Positions 1 to 7,812 of a stretch of 64,000 nucleotides of DNA are shown in pieces. The DNA comes from Streptantibioticus cattleyicolor NRRL 8057 = DSM 46488 (GTDB taxonomy: Bacteria; Actinomycetota; Actinomycetes; Streptomycetales; Streptomycetaceae). The stretch spans positions 1,116,001 to 1,180,000 of the forward strand of contig NC_017586.1 in assembly GCF_000240165.1 (NCBI RefSeq), written 5' to 3'. Positions within the stretch are counted from its first letter, which is position 1, and each line of letters starts with the position of its first letter. The notes beneath the pieces were generated by a model. The model was not told the origin of the DNA. It saw only the letters and a program-made list of their open reading frames with translations, and searched no databases. The translations under genes were made by a program, and so were the position numbers.

Positions 1-1
1 G

Positions 2-1270
2 CACCCCTCCCACCAGCCCCGGCCCGACCGGGTGGACCCGTACACGGCGCTGGAGCAGACCGTGCGGGATTGGGAGGAGTGGTCGGCCCGGTGCCGTTAC
101 CAGGGGCCGTGGCGGGACGCGGTGATGCGGTCGCTGATCACCTTGAAGGCGCTCACCTTCGCGCCCAGCGGCGGCATCGTGGCGGCGGCGACCACCTCGC
201 TCCCGGAGAAGCTGGGCGGGGTGCGCAACTGGGACTACCGGTTCTGCTGGCTGCGGGACGCCACGCTGACCCTGGGCGCGCTGGTGGAGAGCGGCTACCT
301 GAAGGAGGCGGAGGCCTGGCGGGACTGGCTGCTGCGCGCGGTCGCCGGCGACCCGGCCGACCTCCAGATCATGTACGGCCTCGCCGGTGAGCGGCGGTTG
401 CCCGAGTTCGAGGTGGAGTGGCTGCCCGGGTACGCCGGCTCGGCGCCGGTGCGGGTCGGCAACGCCGCCGTCGACCAGCTCCAGCTCGACGTGTACGGCG
501 AGGTGATGGACTCGCTCTACCTGGCCCGCGAGTGCGGTCTGCCGTACAAGCCGCACGCCTGGGACATCCAGCGCTCGCTGATGGACTTCCTGGAGTCCAA
601 CTGGCGTGATCCCGACGAGGGGTTGTGGGAGATCCGCGGGCCGCGGCGGCACTTCGTGCACTCCAAGGTGATGGCCTGGGTCGCCGCCGACCGCACGGTG
701 CGCACCATGGAGGCCCACCCGGGGCTGCGCGGGGACGTCGACCGGTGGCGGGCGATGCGCGCGGACGTCCACCGCGAGGTGTGCGAGAAGGGCTTCGACA
801 CCGAACGCAACACCTTCACCCAGTACTACGGCTCCCGGGAGCTGGACGCGGCCACGCTGCTGATACCCCGGGTGGGGTTCCTGCCGCCGGACGACCCCCG
901 GGTGATCGGCACCGTGGACGCCGTCCAGGCCGGGCTGGACCACGGCGGCTTCGTGCGCCGGTACACCATCGAGGAGCAGTCGGTGGACGGGCTCCCCGGT
1001 GACGAGGGGGCCTTCCTGGCGTGTTCGTTCTGGCTGGCCGACGCGCTCGCCGCGATCGGCCGCCACACCCAGGCCCGGGCGCTCTTCGAACGGCTGCTGT
1101 CGCTCCGCAACGACGTGGGGCTGCTGGCCGAGGAGTGGGACCCCGACGCGCGCCGTCAGATCGGCAACTTCCCGCAGGCGTTCAGCCACGTCGGCCTGGT
1201 CAACACCGCGCTGGGGCTGGCGCAGGGGGCCTCCGTTCCCGTACCGGCCTCGAATCCGGTGCCGCGCTGA
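2..1270 (+). CDS. GH15 family glycoside hydrolase (glucoamylase/trehalase-like), 5' end cut by window
   Basis: The reading frame is open from base 2 with no convincing start, so the gene begins upstream; about 422 C-terminal residues are visible. These are the catalytic (alpha/alpha)6 barrel of family GH15, whose bacterial members hydrolyse trehalose or terminal glucose linkages. Visible hallmarks are RNWDYRFCWLRDA early in the barrel, GDEGAFLACSFW (its Glu is the expected general acid) and EEWDP...GNFPQAFSH near the end (its Glu is the expected base). GH15 proteins of this type are about 600 residues, so the N-terminal beta domain is missing here. No signal peptide can be judged. An SDR gene starts 14 bases downstream. 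Substrate cannot be decided from sequence. Confidence 0.85.
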   Translation, partial: HPSHQPRPDRVDPYTALEQTVRDWEEWSARCRYQGPWRDAVMRSLITLKALTFAPSGGIVAAATTSLPEKLGGVRNWDYRFCWLRDATLTLGALVESGYLKEAEAWRDWLLRAVAGDPADLQIMYGLAGERRLPEFEVEWLPGYAGSAPVRVGNAAVDQLQLDVYGEVMDSLYLARECGLPYKPHAWDIQRSLMDFLESNWRDPDEGLWEIRGPRRHFVHSKVMAWVAADRTVRTMEAHPGLRGDVDRWRAMRADVHREVCEKGFDTERNTFTQYYGSRELDAATLLIPRVGFLPPDDPRVIGTVDAVQAGLDHGGFVRRYTIEEQSVDGLPGDEGAFLACSFWLADALAAIGRHTQARALFERLLSLRNDVGLLAEEWDPDARRQIGNFPQAFSHVGLVNTALGLAQGASVPVPASNPVPR

Positions 1271-1284
1271 GGCACCATGTGGGC

Positions 1285-2046
1285 ATGGATCTTGGGCTGA
1301 AGGACAGGGTGTACGTGCTCACCGGGGCGACCCGGGGGCTCGGCCTGGCCACCGCGCGCGAGCTGGTGGCCGACGGGGCGCGGGTGGTGGTCAGCGGGCG
1401 CCGTGAGGAGTCCGTGGCCAGGGCGGCCGAAGCGCTGGGCGGCCCGGCGCAGGCGGTGGGGGCGGCCGCCGACAACGCCGACCCGGCCGCCGCCGAGCGG
1501 CTGATCGCGGCGGCCGGTGCCGCCTTCGGCCGCTTCGACGGGGTGCTGATCAGCGTGGGCGGCCCGCCGGCCGGCGCCACCGACGCGATGGGCGACACCC
1601 AGTGGCGGGACGCCTTCGAGACGGTCTTCCTCGGCGCGGCCCGGATGGCCCGGACGGCGGCGGAGCGGCTCGGCGAGGGCGGGGTGATCGCCTTCGTGCT
1701 CTCCGCCTCGGTGCACGAACCCATCCCGGGGCTGGCGATCTCCAACGGACTGCGTCCGGGGCTGGCCGGGCTCGCCAAGACCATGGCCAACGAGCTGGGC
1801 CCGCGCGGGATCCGGGTGGTCGGCCTGCTCCCGTCCCGTATCGACACCGACCGGGTACGGGAGCTGGACGCCATCGGCGGCGACCCGGAGGCGGCCCGGG
1901 AACGCAACAGCGCGGCGATCCCGCTGCGCCGCTACGGCACCCCGGAGGAGTTCGGCCGCACGGCCGCGTTCCTGCTCTCGCCGGCCGCGTCCTACCTGAC
2001 CGGCCTCATGCTGCCGGTGGACGGCGGCTTCCGGCACGGTTTCTGA
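1285..2046 (+). CDS. SDR family oxidoreductase, atypical (no YxxxK)
   Basis: A 253-residue Rossmann-fold protein of normal SDR length. The NAD(P)-binding TGATRGLG lies at residues 13-20 and a C-terminal PVDGGF motif is present. The start is the ATG 14 bases after the GH15 stop; the longer frame only extends into the upstream gene. The usual Ser-Tyr-xxx-Lys active site is not seen: the segment reads SASVHEPIPGLAISNGLRPG, with Ser-Asn where Tyr is expected, as in a known SDR subgroup resembling 3-oxoacyl-ACP reductases. Substrate is unknown, and the enzyme may be redox-inactive or use another mechanism. Probably cotranscribed with the GH15 gene. Confidence 0.85.
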   Translation: MDLGLKDRVYVLTGATRGLGLATARELVADGARVVVSGRREESVARAAEALGGPAQAVGAAADNADPAAAERLIAAAGAAFGRFDGVLISVGGPPAGATDAMGDTQWRDAFETVFLGAARMARTAAERLGEGGVIAFVLSASVHEPIPGLAISNGLRPGLAGLAKTMANELGPRGIRVVGLLPSRIDTDRVRELDAIGGDPEAARERNSAAIPLRRYGTPEEFGRTAAFLLSPAASYLTGLMLPVDGGFRHGF

Positions 2047-2053
2047 CGGCACG

Positions 2054-2668
2054 TCAGGCAACTCGGCGGGCGCGGTGGCGTCGGCCGGTCATCCGCACCT
2101 CGGTGCGGAGCATGAGGCCGGTCGCGGTACGGGCGCGTTCGAGCGGTTCGCCGGCGAGCGCGGCGAGGACGGCGGCCGGCTCGGCGTCCGGGCGGAGCAC
2201 CACCCACACCCGGGCGCGGGGCGCGGCGCGGCGGCCGGTGAGGACGGCCCGGGCGCGGGCCACCCCGGGCAGCGCCGCGATGTCGGCGGCGAGCGCCTCC
2301 TCCAGCGCCCGGCCGCGCAGCCGTACCTCACCGGCCCCGCCCCGGGCCACCCGCACCCGGGCGACCCGTTGCCGGCCGAACTGGGCCAGCAGCCACCACA
2401 GCGCGGCCAGCGCGAGCACGCTCAGCCCCGAGAAGACCGCCGGCCACCACCACGGCTCGCCCCGGTAGCGCACGCGGGCCCCGGCGGGCAGCAGCACGTC
2501 GGTACCGGAGTGGTACGGCCACCACCACGACGGCAGGGTCAGCCCCCAGGTGCGCGGCAGGTCGAAGCCGATCAGCAGGACGGCCGCGCCCACCGCGAAG
2601 AGCACGGCGCCGGTCAGGGCCAGCAGTGCCCGGTTGGCCGCCCGCGTCTCACCCGGTGTCGCCCGCAA
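2054..2668 (-). CDS. AmaP-like membrane anchor protein of Asp23 module
   Basis: A 204-residue protein with two hydrophobic segments (about residues 12-34 and 76-96) and a basic C-terminal cytoplasmic part. This matches actinobacterial proteins annotated as alkaline shock response membrane anchor (AmaP), which tether Asp23 proteins to the membrane. The start appears to be TTG at 2668, 7 bases after the previous stop, with a GGGGGTGAG ribosome site upstream; no better ATG or GTG is available. It is the last gene of a five-gene minus-strand module with two Asp23/Gls24 proteins. Its 3' end meets the convergent SDR gene with only 7 bases between stops, around a CTGACG/CGTCAG dyad. Confidence 0.7.
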   Translation of the reverse strand: MRATPGETRAANRALLALTGAVLFAVGAAVLLIGFDLPRTWGLTLPSWWWPYHSGTDVLLPAGARVRYRGEPWWWPAVFSGLSVLALAALWWLLAQFGRQRVARVRVARGGAGEVRLRGRALEEALAADIAALPGVARARAVLTGRRAAPRARVWVVLRPDAEPAAVLAALAGEPLERARTATGLMLRTEVRMTGRRHRARRVA

Positions 2669-2675
2669 CGCCGGC

Positions 2676-3218
2676 TCACCCCCGCTTCGCGCGGCGCACC
2701 CGGACGCGTACCGCCGGACGCGGCACGCCGCCCAGGACGCCGACGGTCCGCGCCAGCGCCGCCGTCACGTCCGCCCGCACCCGCGGCAGCTCGCGGAAGT
2801 GCGCGTCCGCCCGGACCCGGATCCGCCGCCGGCCGACCCGCACCCGCGCGGCCCGCACCCCGGCGACGGCCACGGTACGGTCGCGGACCAGCCAGGCGGC
2901 GGTGGACCGGTCGACCGCGGCGCGCAGCGGACGGCCCGGGGTACGCAGCGGCAGCAGCGCGCGCAGCCCGGGGGTGACGGCCAGCGCGATCAGCCACAGC
3001 CCGGCGAAGGCGGCCACGGCGGCGCCGGTGAGCACCCACACGTCGTCCAGCCGGCGGCGGGCCAGCTCGCCGGCGACCGTGCGGCGCCAGGCCATCGCCG
3101 GGCGCCCGGCGCGTACCGCGGCGATGTCGTACAGGAGGGCGCCGGCGACCACCAGGACCGCCAGCGCGACGAGCCCGGCCGGGACGCGGCGCGACGCCCA
3201 CAGGCGCCGGGCGGTCAC
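2676..3218 (-). CDS. DUF6286-like membrane protein of Asp23 module
   Basis: A 180-residue protein with hydrophobic segments near residues 13-33 and 62-82 and an Arg/Val-rich C-terminal domain. This is the usual look of the DUF6286 proteins found in actinobacterial Asp23/Gls24 operons. The GTG start at 3218 overlaps the stop of the upstream Asp23 gene by four bases (GTGA), which fixes the start and suggests translational coupling; a longer open frame upstream reads through the neighbouring gene and is not used. Function is unknown; presumably part of an envelope-stress membrane complex. Confidence 0.72.
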   Translation of the reverse strand: MTARRLWASRRVPAGLVALAVLVVAGALLYDIAAVRAGRPAMAWRRTVAGELARRRLDDVWVLTGAAVAAFAGLWLIALAVTPGLRALLPLRTPGRPLRAAVDRSTAAWLVRDRTVAVAGVRAARVRVGRRRIRVRADAHFRELPRVRADVTAALARTVGVLGGVPRPAVRVRVRRAKRG

Positions 3219-3616
3219 CGCACCCTCCCGGTGCCCGCGGCGGTGGTGGCGCCGGAGTGCAGCCGTTCGACGTCGACCGCGACCTCGGTGACGTCCACCC
3301 CGGCGAGGGCGCCGACCCGTTCGGCGACGTGCCGCCCGAGCCGGGTGCCCACCGCGGCCAGGTCGGCGGGGTAGCCCAGGTGCACCGCGAGCCGGATGGT
3401 GGCCCGTCCCCGGCCGCCGCGGCGCCGGCGAGGGGCGTGGACGGTCACCCAGGCCCGCGGACGGCGGTGGCGGTGCGGTACGTGCTCGTGCCCCGGGGCC
3501 CCGCCGAGCGCCTCCCGGGCGGCGTGCGCGGCGAGTTTGGCGATCACCCGGTCGGCGATCCGCAGGGCGCCGCGCTCGGCGGCGGCCACCGGTCCGCCGT
3601 GCTCCGCGGTGCTCAC
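3215..3616 (-). CDS. Asp23/Gls24 family envelope stress protein (second copy)
   Basis: A 133-residue Asp23/Gls24-type protein. The core reads RGALRIADRVIAKLAAHAAR at residues 15-34 (the family start is 'ADxVIxKIA'), followed by a beta-strand segment with VHLGYPADLAAVG and ending VTEVAVDVERL. These are small cytoplasmic proteins held at the membrane in cell-envelope stress responses. The ATG at 3616 overlaps the stop of the preceding small membrane protein (ATGA). It is shorter and more Arg-rich than the first Asp23 copy at 3854-4306, so the two are probably not interchangeable. Confidence 0.78.
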   Translation of the reverse strand: MSTAEHGGPVAAAERGALRIADRVIAKLAAHAAREALGGAPGHEHVPHRHRRPRAWVTVHAPRRRRGGRGRATIRLAVHLGYPADLAAVGTRLGRHVAERVGALAGVDVTEVAVDVERLHSGATTAAGTGRVR

Positions 3617-3819
3617 CGGCGGCGCTCCCGGCCGTACTCGCCGCCCAGGTCACCGCCCTGGAAGAACTCCCCCGGCCGGTAACCGCGCTCCACCAGCCGA
3701 CCGGCCAGCAGCCCGATCGCGCCGAGCGCCGCCACCAGCAGGAAGGCCCAGAAACCGCCGAAGTACCCGGCGAAACCCAGGGCCATCCCGGCGGCCAGCC
3801 CCACCACGGCCATGCTCAT
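3613..3819 (-). CDS. small membrane protein of Asp23 module
   Basis: A 68-residue protein with two closely spaced hydrophobic stretches (residues 4-18 and 21-40) and a charged tail ending GEYGRERRR. Similar small membrane proteins (DUF2273-like) sit between Asp23 genes in actinobacteria. The ATG at 3819 has a GGGAGCGGACG ribosome site; a second ATG lies two codons later. The stop overlaps the next gene's start. Function unknown, probably a membrane component of the module. Confidence 0.65.
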   Translation of the reverse strand: MSMAVVGLAAGMALGFAGYFGGFWAFLLVAALGAIGLLAGRLVERGYRPGEFFQGGDLGGEYGRERRR

Positions 3820-3853
3820 CGTCCGCTCCCGTCGTCGCGCCGCCGCACCGGTC

Positions 3854-4306
3854 TCACTGGATCCTCGGCTCCGGTTCTTCCTCTTCCTCGTCGGGCAGCT
3901 TCACGTCGTCCACCGCGACGTTGACCTCGACCACTTCCAGGCCGGTCATCCGCTCGACGGCGGCGATCACGTTCTCCCGTACCGCCCGGGCCACGTCGGC
4001 GATGGGGACCCCGTAGTCGACGATGATGTCCAGGTCGAGGGCGGTCTGCACCTCGCCGACCTCGGCCTTGACGCCCCGGGCGGCGGACCTGGCGCCGCCG
4101 GGCACCCGGTCGCGTACCGCGCCGAGGGTGCGGGCGAAGCCGCTGCCCATCGCGTACACCCCGACCACCTCGCGGGCGGCGAGGCCGGCGATCTTCTCGA
4201 CCACCCCGTCGGCGATGGTGGTGCGCCCCCGTTCGCCGGGGGCGACGCCGGATCCGGTACGGGAACGGGCGGCACCGGTCGCCGCCTGCTGCGCGCTGTC
4301 GGTCAT
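3854..4306 (-). CDS. Asp23/Gls24 family envelope stress protein (first copy)
   Basis: A 150-residue protein with the full Asp23 core: GRTTIADGVVEKIAGLAARE (about residues 27-46), GVYAMGSG, a central strand DLDIIVDYGVPIADVARAVR and the ending GLEVVEVNVAVDDV, then a short acidic tail. The ATG at 4306 follows GAAGGGACTCGCC; an in-frame extension to 4441 is not favoured because it lacks a ribosome site and is low-complexity. It heads the five-gene module (Asp23, small membrane protein, Asp23, DUF6286, AmaP). By family it should act at the cytoplasmic face of the membrane. Confidence 0.82.
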   Translation of the reverse strand: MTDSAQQAATGAARSRTGSGVAPGERGRTTIADGVVEKIAGLAAREVVGVYAMGSGFARTLGAVRDRVPGGARSAARGVKAEVGEVQTALDLDIIVDYGVPIADVARAVRENVIAAVERMTGLEVVEVNVAVDDVKLPDEEEEEPEPRIQ

Positions 4307-4425
4307 GGCGAGTCCCTTCGTCGCACGTCGGACGCCCCGCCCGCGGCCCACCCTAGGCGCCTTCGCGGGGTGCCGCGCGGCGAGCGGGGGCGGCGCGCCG
4401 CCGTCCGGGGCACGCCCGACGTCGA

Positions 4426-4468
4426 ACGGCAGCCGCCGCACCGGGACTCGCGGTGCGGCGGCTGCCGT
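4426..4468 (-). terminator. 18-bp-arm hairpin downstream of enoyl-CoA hydratase gene
   Basis: Perfect inverted repeat: arms at 4426-4443 and 4451-4468 with a 7-base loop, 22 bases after the hydratase stop (minus direction). There is no clear U-tract, as is common in streptomycetes. It separates the hydratase gene from the Asp23 module. Confidence 0.75.
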
Positions 4469-4490
4469 GGTGTGGAGGTGGGGGGCGGGG

Positions 4491-5300
4491 CTACTCGCCG
4501 ACGCCCGCGAGGTCGCGCAGCCGGCGGCCCTGGGCGGCCCGCTCGGCGGCGCGCTGCTCGTCGTAGCCGCGCGGGGCGGCGTCCCGCAGCAGCGCCTTGG
4601 TCTCGATGACCGCGTCCCGGGGGGCGGCGAGCAGCGCGGCGGTCAGGTCGGCCACCGCGGCGTCGAGTTCGCCGCCGGGCACCACCAGGTTGGCCAGGCC
4701 GATCCGCTCGGCCTCGGCGGCCTGGACGTAGCGGCCGGTGACGCAGATCTCCAACGCCCGGGCGTACCCCACCAGTTCGGTCAGCGGCTTGGTGCCGGCC
4801 AGGTCGGGGACGAGCCCCAGGCTGGTCTCGCGCATCGCGAACTGCGCGTCGTCGGCGCAGACCCGCAGGTCGCAGGCGAGGGCGAGCTGGAACCCGGCAC
4901 CGATGGCGTGCCCTTGGACGGCGGCGACGCTGATGACGTCGTTCCGCCGCCACCAGGTGAACGCCTCCTGGTAGGCGGCGATCGTCGCGTCCAGCTCGGC
5001 GGCGTCACCGCGGGCGAGGTCGAGGAACGACGGCTCGCCCGCTATGCCCTCCGGGGTGAACGCCTGCCGGTCGAGGCCGGCCGAGAACGAGACGCCCTCG
5101 GCGCGCAGCACCACCACCCGGACGCTGCCCGGCAGCGTCCGGCCGGCCTCGGCCAGGGCCCGCCACAGGGCGGGCGACTGGACGTTGCGCTTGGCCGCGT
5201 TGGCCAGGGTGACGGTGGCGACGGCGCCGTCCACGGTGAGCCGTACGCCGTCACGGTCGAGCAGTGCCGGGGCGGATACGGCGGGGGCGGGTTCGGACAT
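4491..5300 (-). CDS. enoyl-CoA hydratase/isomerase family protein
   Basis: A 269-residue crotonase-fold protein. The CoA/oxyanion-hole segments are SFSAGLD (residues 71-77) and GHAIGAGFQLALACD (130-144), followed by MRETSLGLVPDLAGT. Classical enoyl-CoA hydratases carry Glu in the 'GGGCELA' position; here it is Gln (GAGFQLA), while a Glu remains in RETSLG. One of the two catalytic acids is therefore missing, so the reaction may be isomerase- or hydrolase-like rather than hydration. The gene stands alone on the minus strand, with a strong terminator downstream and a Gbn-like gene upstream. Substrate unknown. Confidence 0.85.
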   Translation of the reverse strand: MSEPAPAVSAPALLDRDGVRLTVDGAVATVTLANAAKRNVQSPALWRALAEAGRTLPGSVRVVVLRAEGVSFSAGLDRQAFTPEGIAGEPSFLDLARGDAAELDATIAAYQEAFTWWRRNDVISVAAVQGHAIGAGFQLALACDLRVCADDAQFAMRETSLGLVPDLAGTKPLTELVGYARALEICVTGRYVQAAEAERIGLANLVVPGGELDAAVADLTAALLAAPRDAVIETKALLRDAAPRGYDEQRAAERAAQGRRLRDLAGVGE

Positions 5301-5414
5301 CGGGGTACCTCCGAGCGGCCGGCGGACGTTGATTACCGAAGAGTAACCGCCACTGCCGCCCGCGTTCGCACCGCGGGTGCCCGGCCGACACCGGCCGGAG
5401 GTGTCCCGGCCGGG

Positions 5415-5636
5415 TCAGCCCGTCGCCGCCTTCTTGCCCCTGGTGGCGCCTCCACGACCGCGCAGAGTCACACCGGACTCGCTCAGCATCCGGTGCACGA
5501 ATCCGTAGGAACGGCCGGTCTCTTCGGCCAATGCCCGGATACTCGCACCGGAGTCGTACTTCTTCTTCAGGTCTGCCGCGAGCTTTTCGCGCGCGGCGCC
5601 GGTCACCCGGCTGCCCTTCTTCAGAGTCTCGGCCAC
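5415..5636 (-). CDS. gbn: Gbn-like GATC-binding nucleoid-associated protein
   Basis: A 73-residue basic protein with a helix-turn-helix around residues 31-52 (ASIRALAEETGRSYGFVHRM) and a Lys/Arg/Gly tail. Length, sequence and position (near the ABC-F gene and upstream of the pit and cob genes) match Gbn (SCO1839 of S. coelicolor), an actinobacterial nucleoid-associated protein that recognises GATC and affects development. The GTG at 5636 is chosen because GAGGAGGCACGG precedes it; the long upstream extension has no family support. Homology is recalled, not searched. Five GATC sites lie in the 330 bases upstream, so autoregulation is possible. Confidence 0.85.
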   Translation of the reverse strand: MAETLKKGSRVTGAAREKLAADLKKKYDSGASIRALAEETGRSYGFVHRMLSESGVTLRGRGGATRGKKAATG

Positions 5637-6083
5637 CCGTGCCTCCTCTAGGGAAGTGCGCTCTGGACTCTCATGATCACCCCTCGGGCGCTTCCTGGCC
5701 ACCCATTCGACAAGGTCCGTGAAAACAACATCGGGTCCGGCCGGATTCGATTGCCCGTGGCATTGCCCGGCCCCGCCGGGAATTCCGTCCGCGCGGCATT
5801 CCGCGCCCGGACCGGATGGCGCGGCGAATTCGCTGGTCATCACGGTGAGTAAGGAGCACGGGGGCCATTCACCGCTGATCATCGCGGACAACCACCCGTG
5901 CGGGTGAGGCGGGCAGGGGGTACGAGGGATCCTCACGCAGATGACGGATCACGCATCGGCCGAATGATCCACAGGGCCGACCGGCGGACGCCGACCCGCG
6001 GCGGGCGCGGAACGGGACGCGCCGCCGGACGCGGGGTCCGGCGGCGCGAGGGGCGTCCCCGCCCCGTGGTGTCCTCCTGGGCG
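5637..6083. other. intergenic region between gbn and ABC-F gene, with clustered GATC sites
   Basis: No gene is supported in these 447 bases, which are less GC-rich than their surroundings. They hold GATC tetramers at 5675, 5877, 5928, 5947 and 5966; the last three are exactly 19 bases apart. The right end holds the ABC-F terminator hairpin. The gbn promoter must lie here, but no convincing -35/-10 pair was picked. Confidence 0.6.
6018..6048 (-). terminator. terminator hairpin of ABC-F gene
   Basis: 13-bp perfect arms (6018-6030 and 6036-6048) with a 5-base loop, starting 36 bases after the ABC-F stop in the minus direction. There is no U-tract. A competing outer pairing GGGACGC/GCGTCCC also exists. 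Confidence 0.7.
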
Positions 6084-7682
6084 TCAGGCCAGCGAGACCA
6101 GGTCGGCGTACTCGTCGCCCCACAGGTCCTCGACGCCGTCCGGGAGCAGGATGATCCGTTCCGGCTGGAGCGCCTCGACCGCGCCCTCGTCGTGGGTGAC
6201 CAGCACCACGGCGCCGGTGAACGAGTGGAGCGCGCCGAGGATCTCCTCGCGGCTGGCCGGGTCGAGGTTGTTGGTGGGCTCGTCGAGCAGGAGGACGTTG
6301 GCGCTGGAGACCACCAGGGTGGCCAGGGCCAGCCGGGTCTTCTCGCCGCCGGAGAGCACCCCGGCCGGCTTGTCCACGTCGTCCCCGGAGAACAGGAACG
6401 AGCCGAGGATCTTGCGGACCTCGACCAGGTCCATGTCGGGCGCGGCGGAGCGCATGTTCTCCAGCACCGTGCGGTCCGGGTCGAGGGTCTCGTGCTCCTG
6501 GGCGTAGTAGCCGAGCTTGAGGCCGTGGCCCGGTTCGACCTTGCCGGTGTCGGGCTGTTCGACGCCGGCCAGCAGACGCAGCAGGGTGGTCTTGCCGGCG
6601 CCGTTGAGGCCGAGGATGACGACCCGGGAGCCCTTGTCGATGGCGAGGTCGACGTCGGTGAAGATCTCCAGCGAGCCGTAGGACTTGGAGAGCCCGGTGG
6701 CCATCAGCGGGGTCTTGCCGCACGGCGCGGGCTCCGGGAAGCGCAGCTTGGCCACCTTGTCGGACTGGCGCACCGACTCCAGCCCGGCGAGCAGCTTGTC
6801 GGCGCGGCGCGCCATGTTCTGCGCGGCGACGGTCTTGGTGGCCTTGGCGCGCATCTTGTCGGCCTGGGCGTTGAGCGCGGCGGCCTTCTTCTCGGCGTTG
6901 GCCCGCTCCCGCTTGCGGCGCCGCTCGTCGGCCTCGCGCTGGGCCTGGTAGAGCTTCCAGCCCATGTTGTAGACGTCGATCACCGAGCGGTTGGCGTCCA
7001 GGTGGAAGACCTTGTTGACGACGGTCTCGACGAGGTTGATGTCGTGCGAGATGACGACGAAGCCGCCGCTGTAGGTCTTGAGGTAGTCGCGCAGCCAGCT
7101 GATGGAGTCGGCGTCGAGGTGGTTGGTGGGCTCGTCCAGCAGCAGGGTGTCGGCGTCGGAGAAGAGGATCCGGGCCAGTTCGACGCGGCGGCGCTGACCG
7201 CCGGAGAGGGTGTGCAGCGGCTGGCCGAGCACCCGGTCGGGGAGCCCCAGCGCGGCGGCGATGGTGGCCGCCTCCGCCTCGGCCGCGTAACCGCCCCGGG
7301 TGAGGAACTCGGTCTCCAGGCGGGCGTACTTCTTCATGGCGTTGTCGCGGGTGGCGCCCTTGCCGTTGGCCATCCGCTCCTCGTTCTCGCGCATCTTGCG
7401 CAGGACGACGTCGAGGCCGCGGGCGGCGAGGATGCGGTCGCGGGCGAGGACGTCGAGGTCGCCGGTGCGCGGGTCCTGGGGCAGGTAGCCGATCTCCCCG
7501 GAGCGGGCGACCGTCCCCGCCGCGGGCTGGCCCTCCCCGGCGAGCACCTTCGTCAGCGTGGTCTTGCCGGCGCCGTTGCGGCCGACCAGGCCGATGCGGT
7601 CGCCCTTGGCGATGCGGAAGGTGGCGGACTCGATGAGGACACGGGCGCCGGCGCGCAGCTCAAGGCCGGTGGCGGTGATCAC
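6084..7682 (-). CDS. ABC-F family ATP-binding protein
   Basis: A 532-residue soluble protein with two ABC ATPase domains and no membrane segments, which is the ABC-F pattern (ribosome-acting translation factors or antibiotic-resistance proteins). Visible motifs: Walker A GRNGAGKTT (about 34-42), signature LSGGQRRR, DEPTNHLD, a charged Lys/Arg/Ala-rich interdomain linker, the second Walker A GLNGAGKTT, LSGGEKTR and DEPTNNLD. The GTG start at 7682 has AGGAG 8 bases upstream. The 120-base leader contains a 7-codon uORF and a terminator-like hairpin, as seen upstream of drug-inducible ABC-F genes. Whether it protects ribosomes from an antibiotic or is housekeeping cannot be told from sequence. 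Confidence 0.9.
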   Translation of the reverse strand: MITATGLELRAGARVLIESATFRIAKGDRIGLVGRNGAGKTTLTKVLAGEGQPAAGTVARSGEIGYLPQDPRTGDLDVLARDRILAARGLDVVLRKMRENEERMANGKGATRDNAMKKYARLETEFLTRGGYAAEAEAATIAAALGLPDRVLGQPLHTLSGGQRRRVELARILFSDADTLLLDEPTNHLDADSISWLRDYLKTYSGGFVVISHDINLVETVVNKVFHLDANRSVIDVYNMGWKLYQAQREADERRRKRERANAEKKAAALNAQADKMRAKATKTVAAQNMARRADKLLAGLESVRQSDKVAKLRFPEPAPCGKTPLMATGLSKSYGSLEIFTDVDLAIDKGSRVVILGLNGAGKTTLLRLLAGVEQPDTGKVEPGHGLKLGYYAQEHETLDPDRTVLENMRSAAPDMDLVEVRKILGSFLFSGDDVDKPAGVLSGGEKTRLALATLVVSSANVLLLDEPTNNLDPASREEILGALHSFTGAVVLVTHDEGAVEALQPERIILLPDGVEDLWGDEYADLVSLA

Positions 7683-7741
7683 GGAACGGGCTCCTGGCGG
7701 GAAGGGACGGCATGCGGACGGGTTCGTCGCCGCGTGAAGAA

Positions 7742-7764
7742 GCCCGCCGCGGACACGGGCGGGC
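7742..7764 (-). promoter_or_regulatory. candidate attenuator hairpin in ABC-F leader
   Basis: On the minus strand GCCCGCC (7764-7758) pairs with GGCGGGC (7748-7742) across a 9-base loop and is followed directly by TTCTTC. It lies between the uORF stop and the ABC-F start, the place expected for a ribosome-controlled transcription attenuator. The upstream CGCCGC can instead pair with a GCGGCG further downstream, giving a possible alternative fold. Confidence 0.4.
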
Positions 7765-7782
7765 GAGCGGCGTCACAGCCGT

Positions 7783-7806
7783 CTAATCCGTGAGAAGAAC
7801 TGCCAT
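7783..7806 (-). CDS. candidate leader peptide MAVLLTD
   Basis: A seven-codon reading frame (Met-Ala-Val-Leu-Leu-Thr-Asp, TAG stop) in the leader of the ABC-F gene. A TAGACT -10 element on the minus strand (7818-7813) ends six bases before the ATG, so a transcript starting at the A would be leaderless; no ribosome-binding site is present, which agrees with that. Leader peptides of this size control several antibiotic-inducible ABC-F genes. This is inference from layout; the peptide could be chance. Confidence 0.35.
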   Translation of the reverse strand: MAVLLTD

Positions 7807-7812
7807 GGAGCC

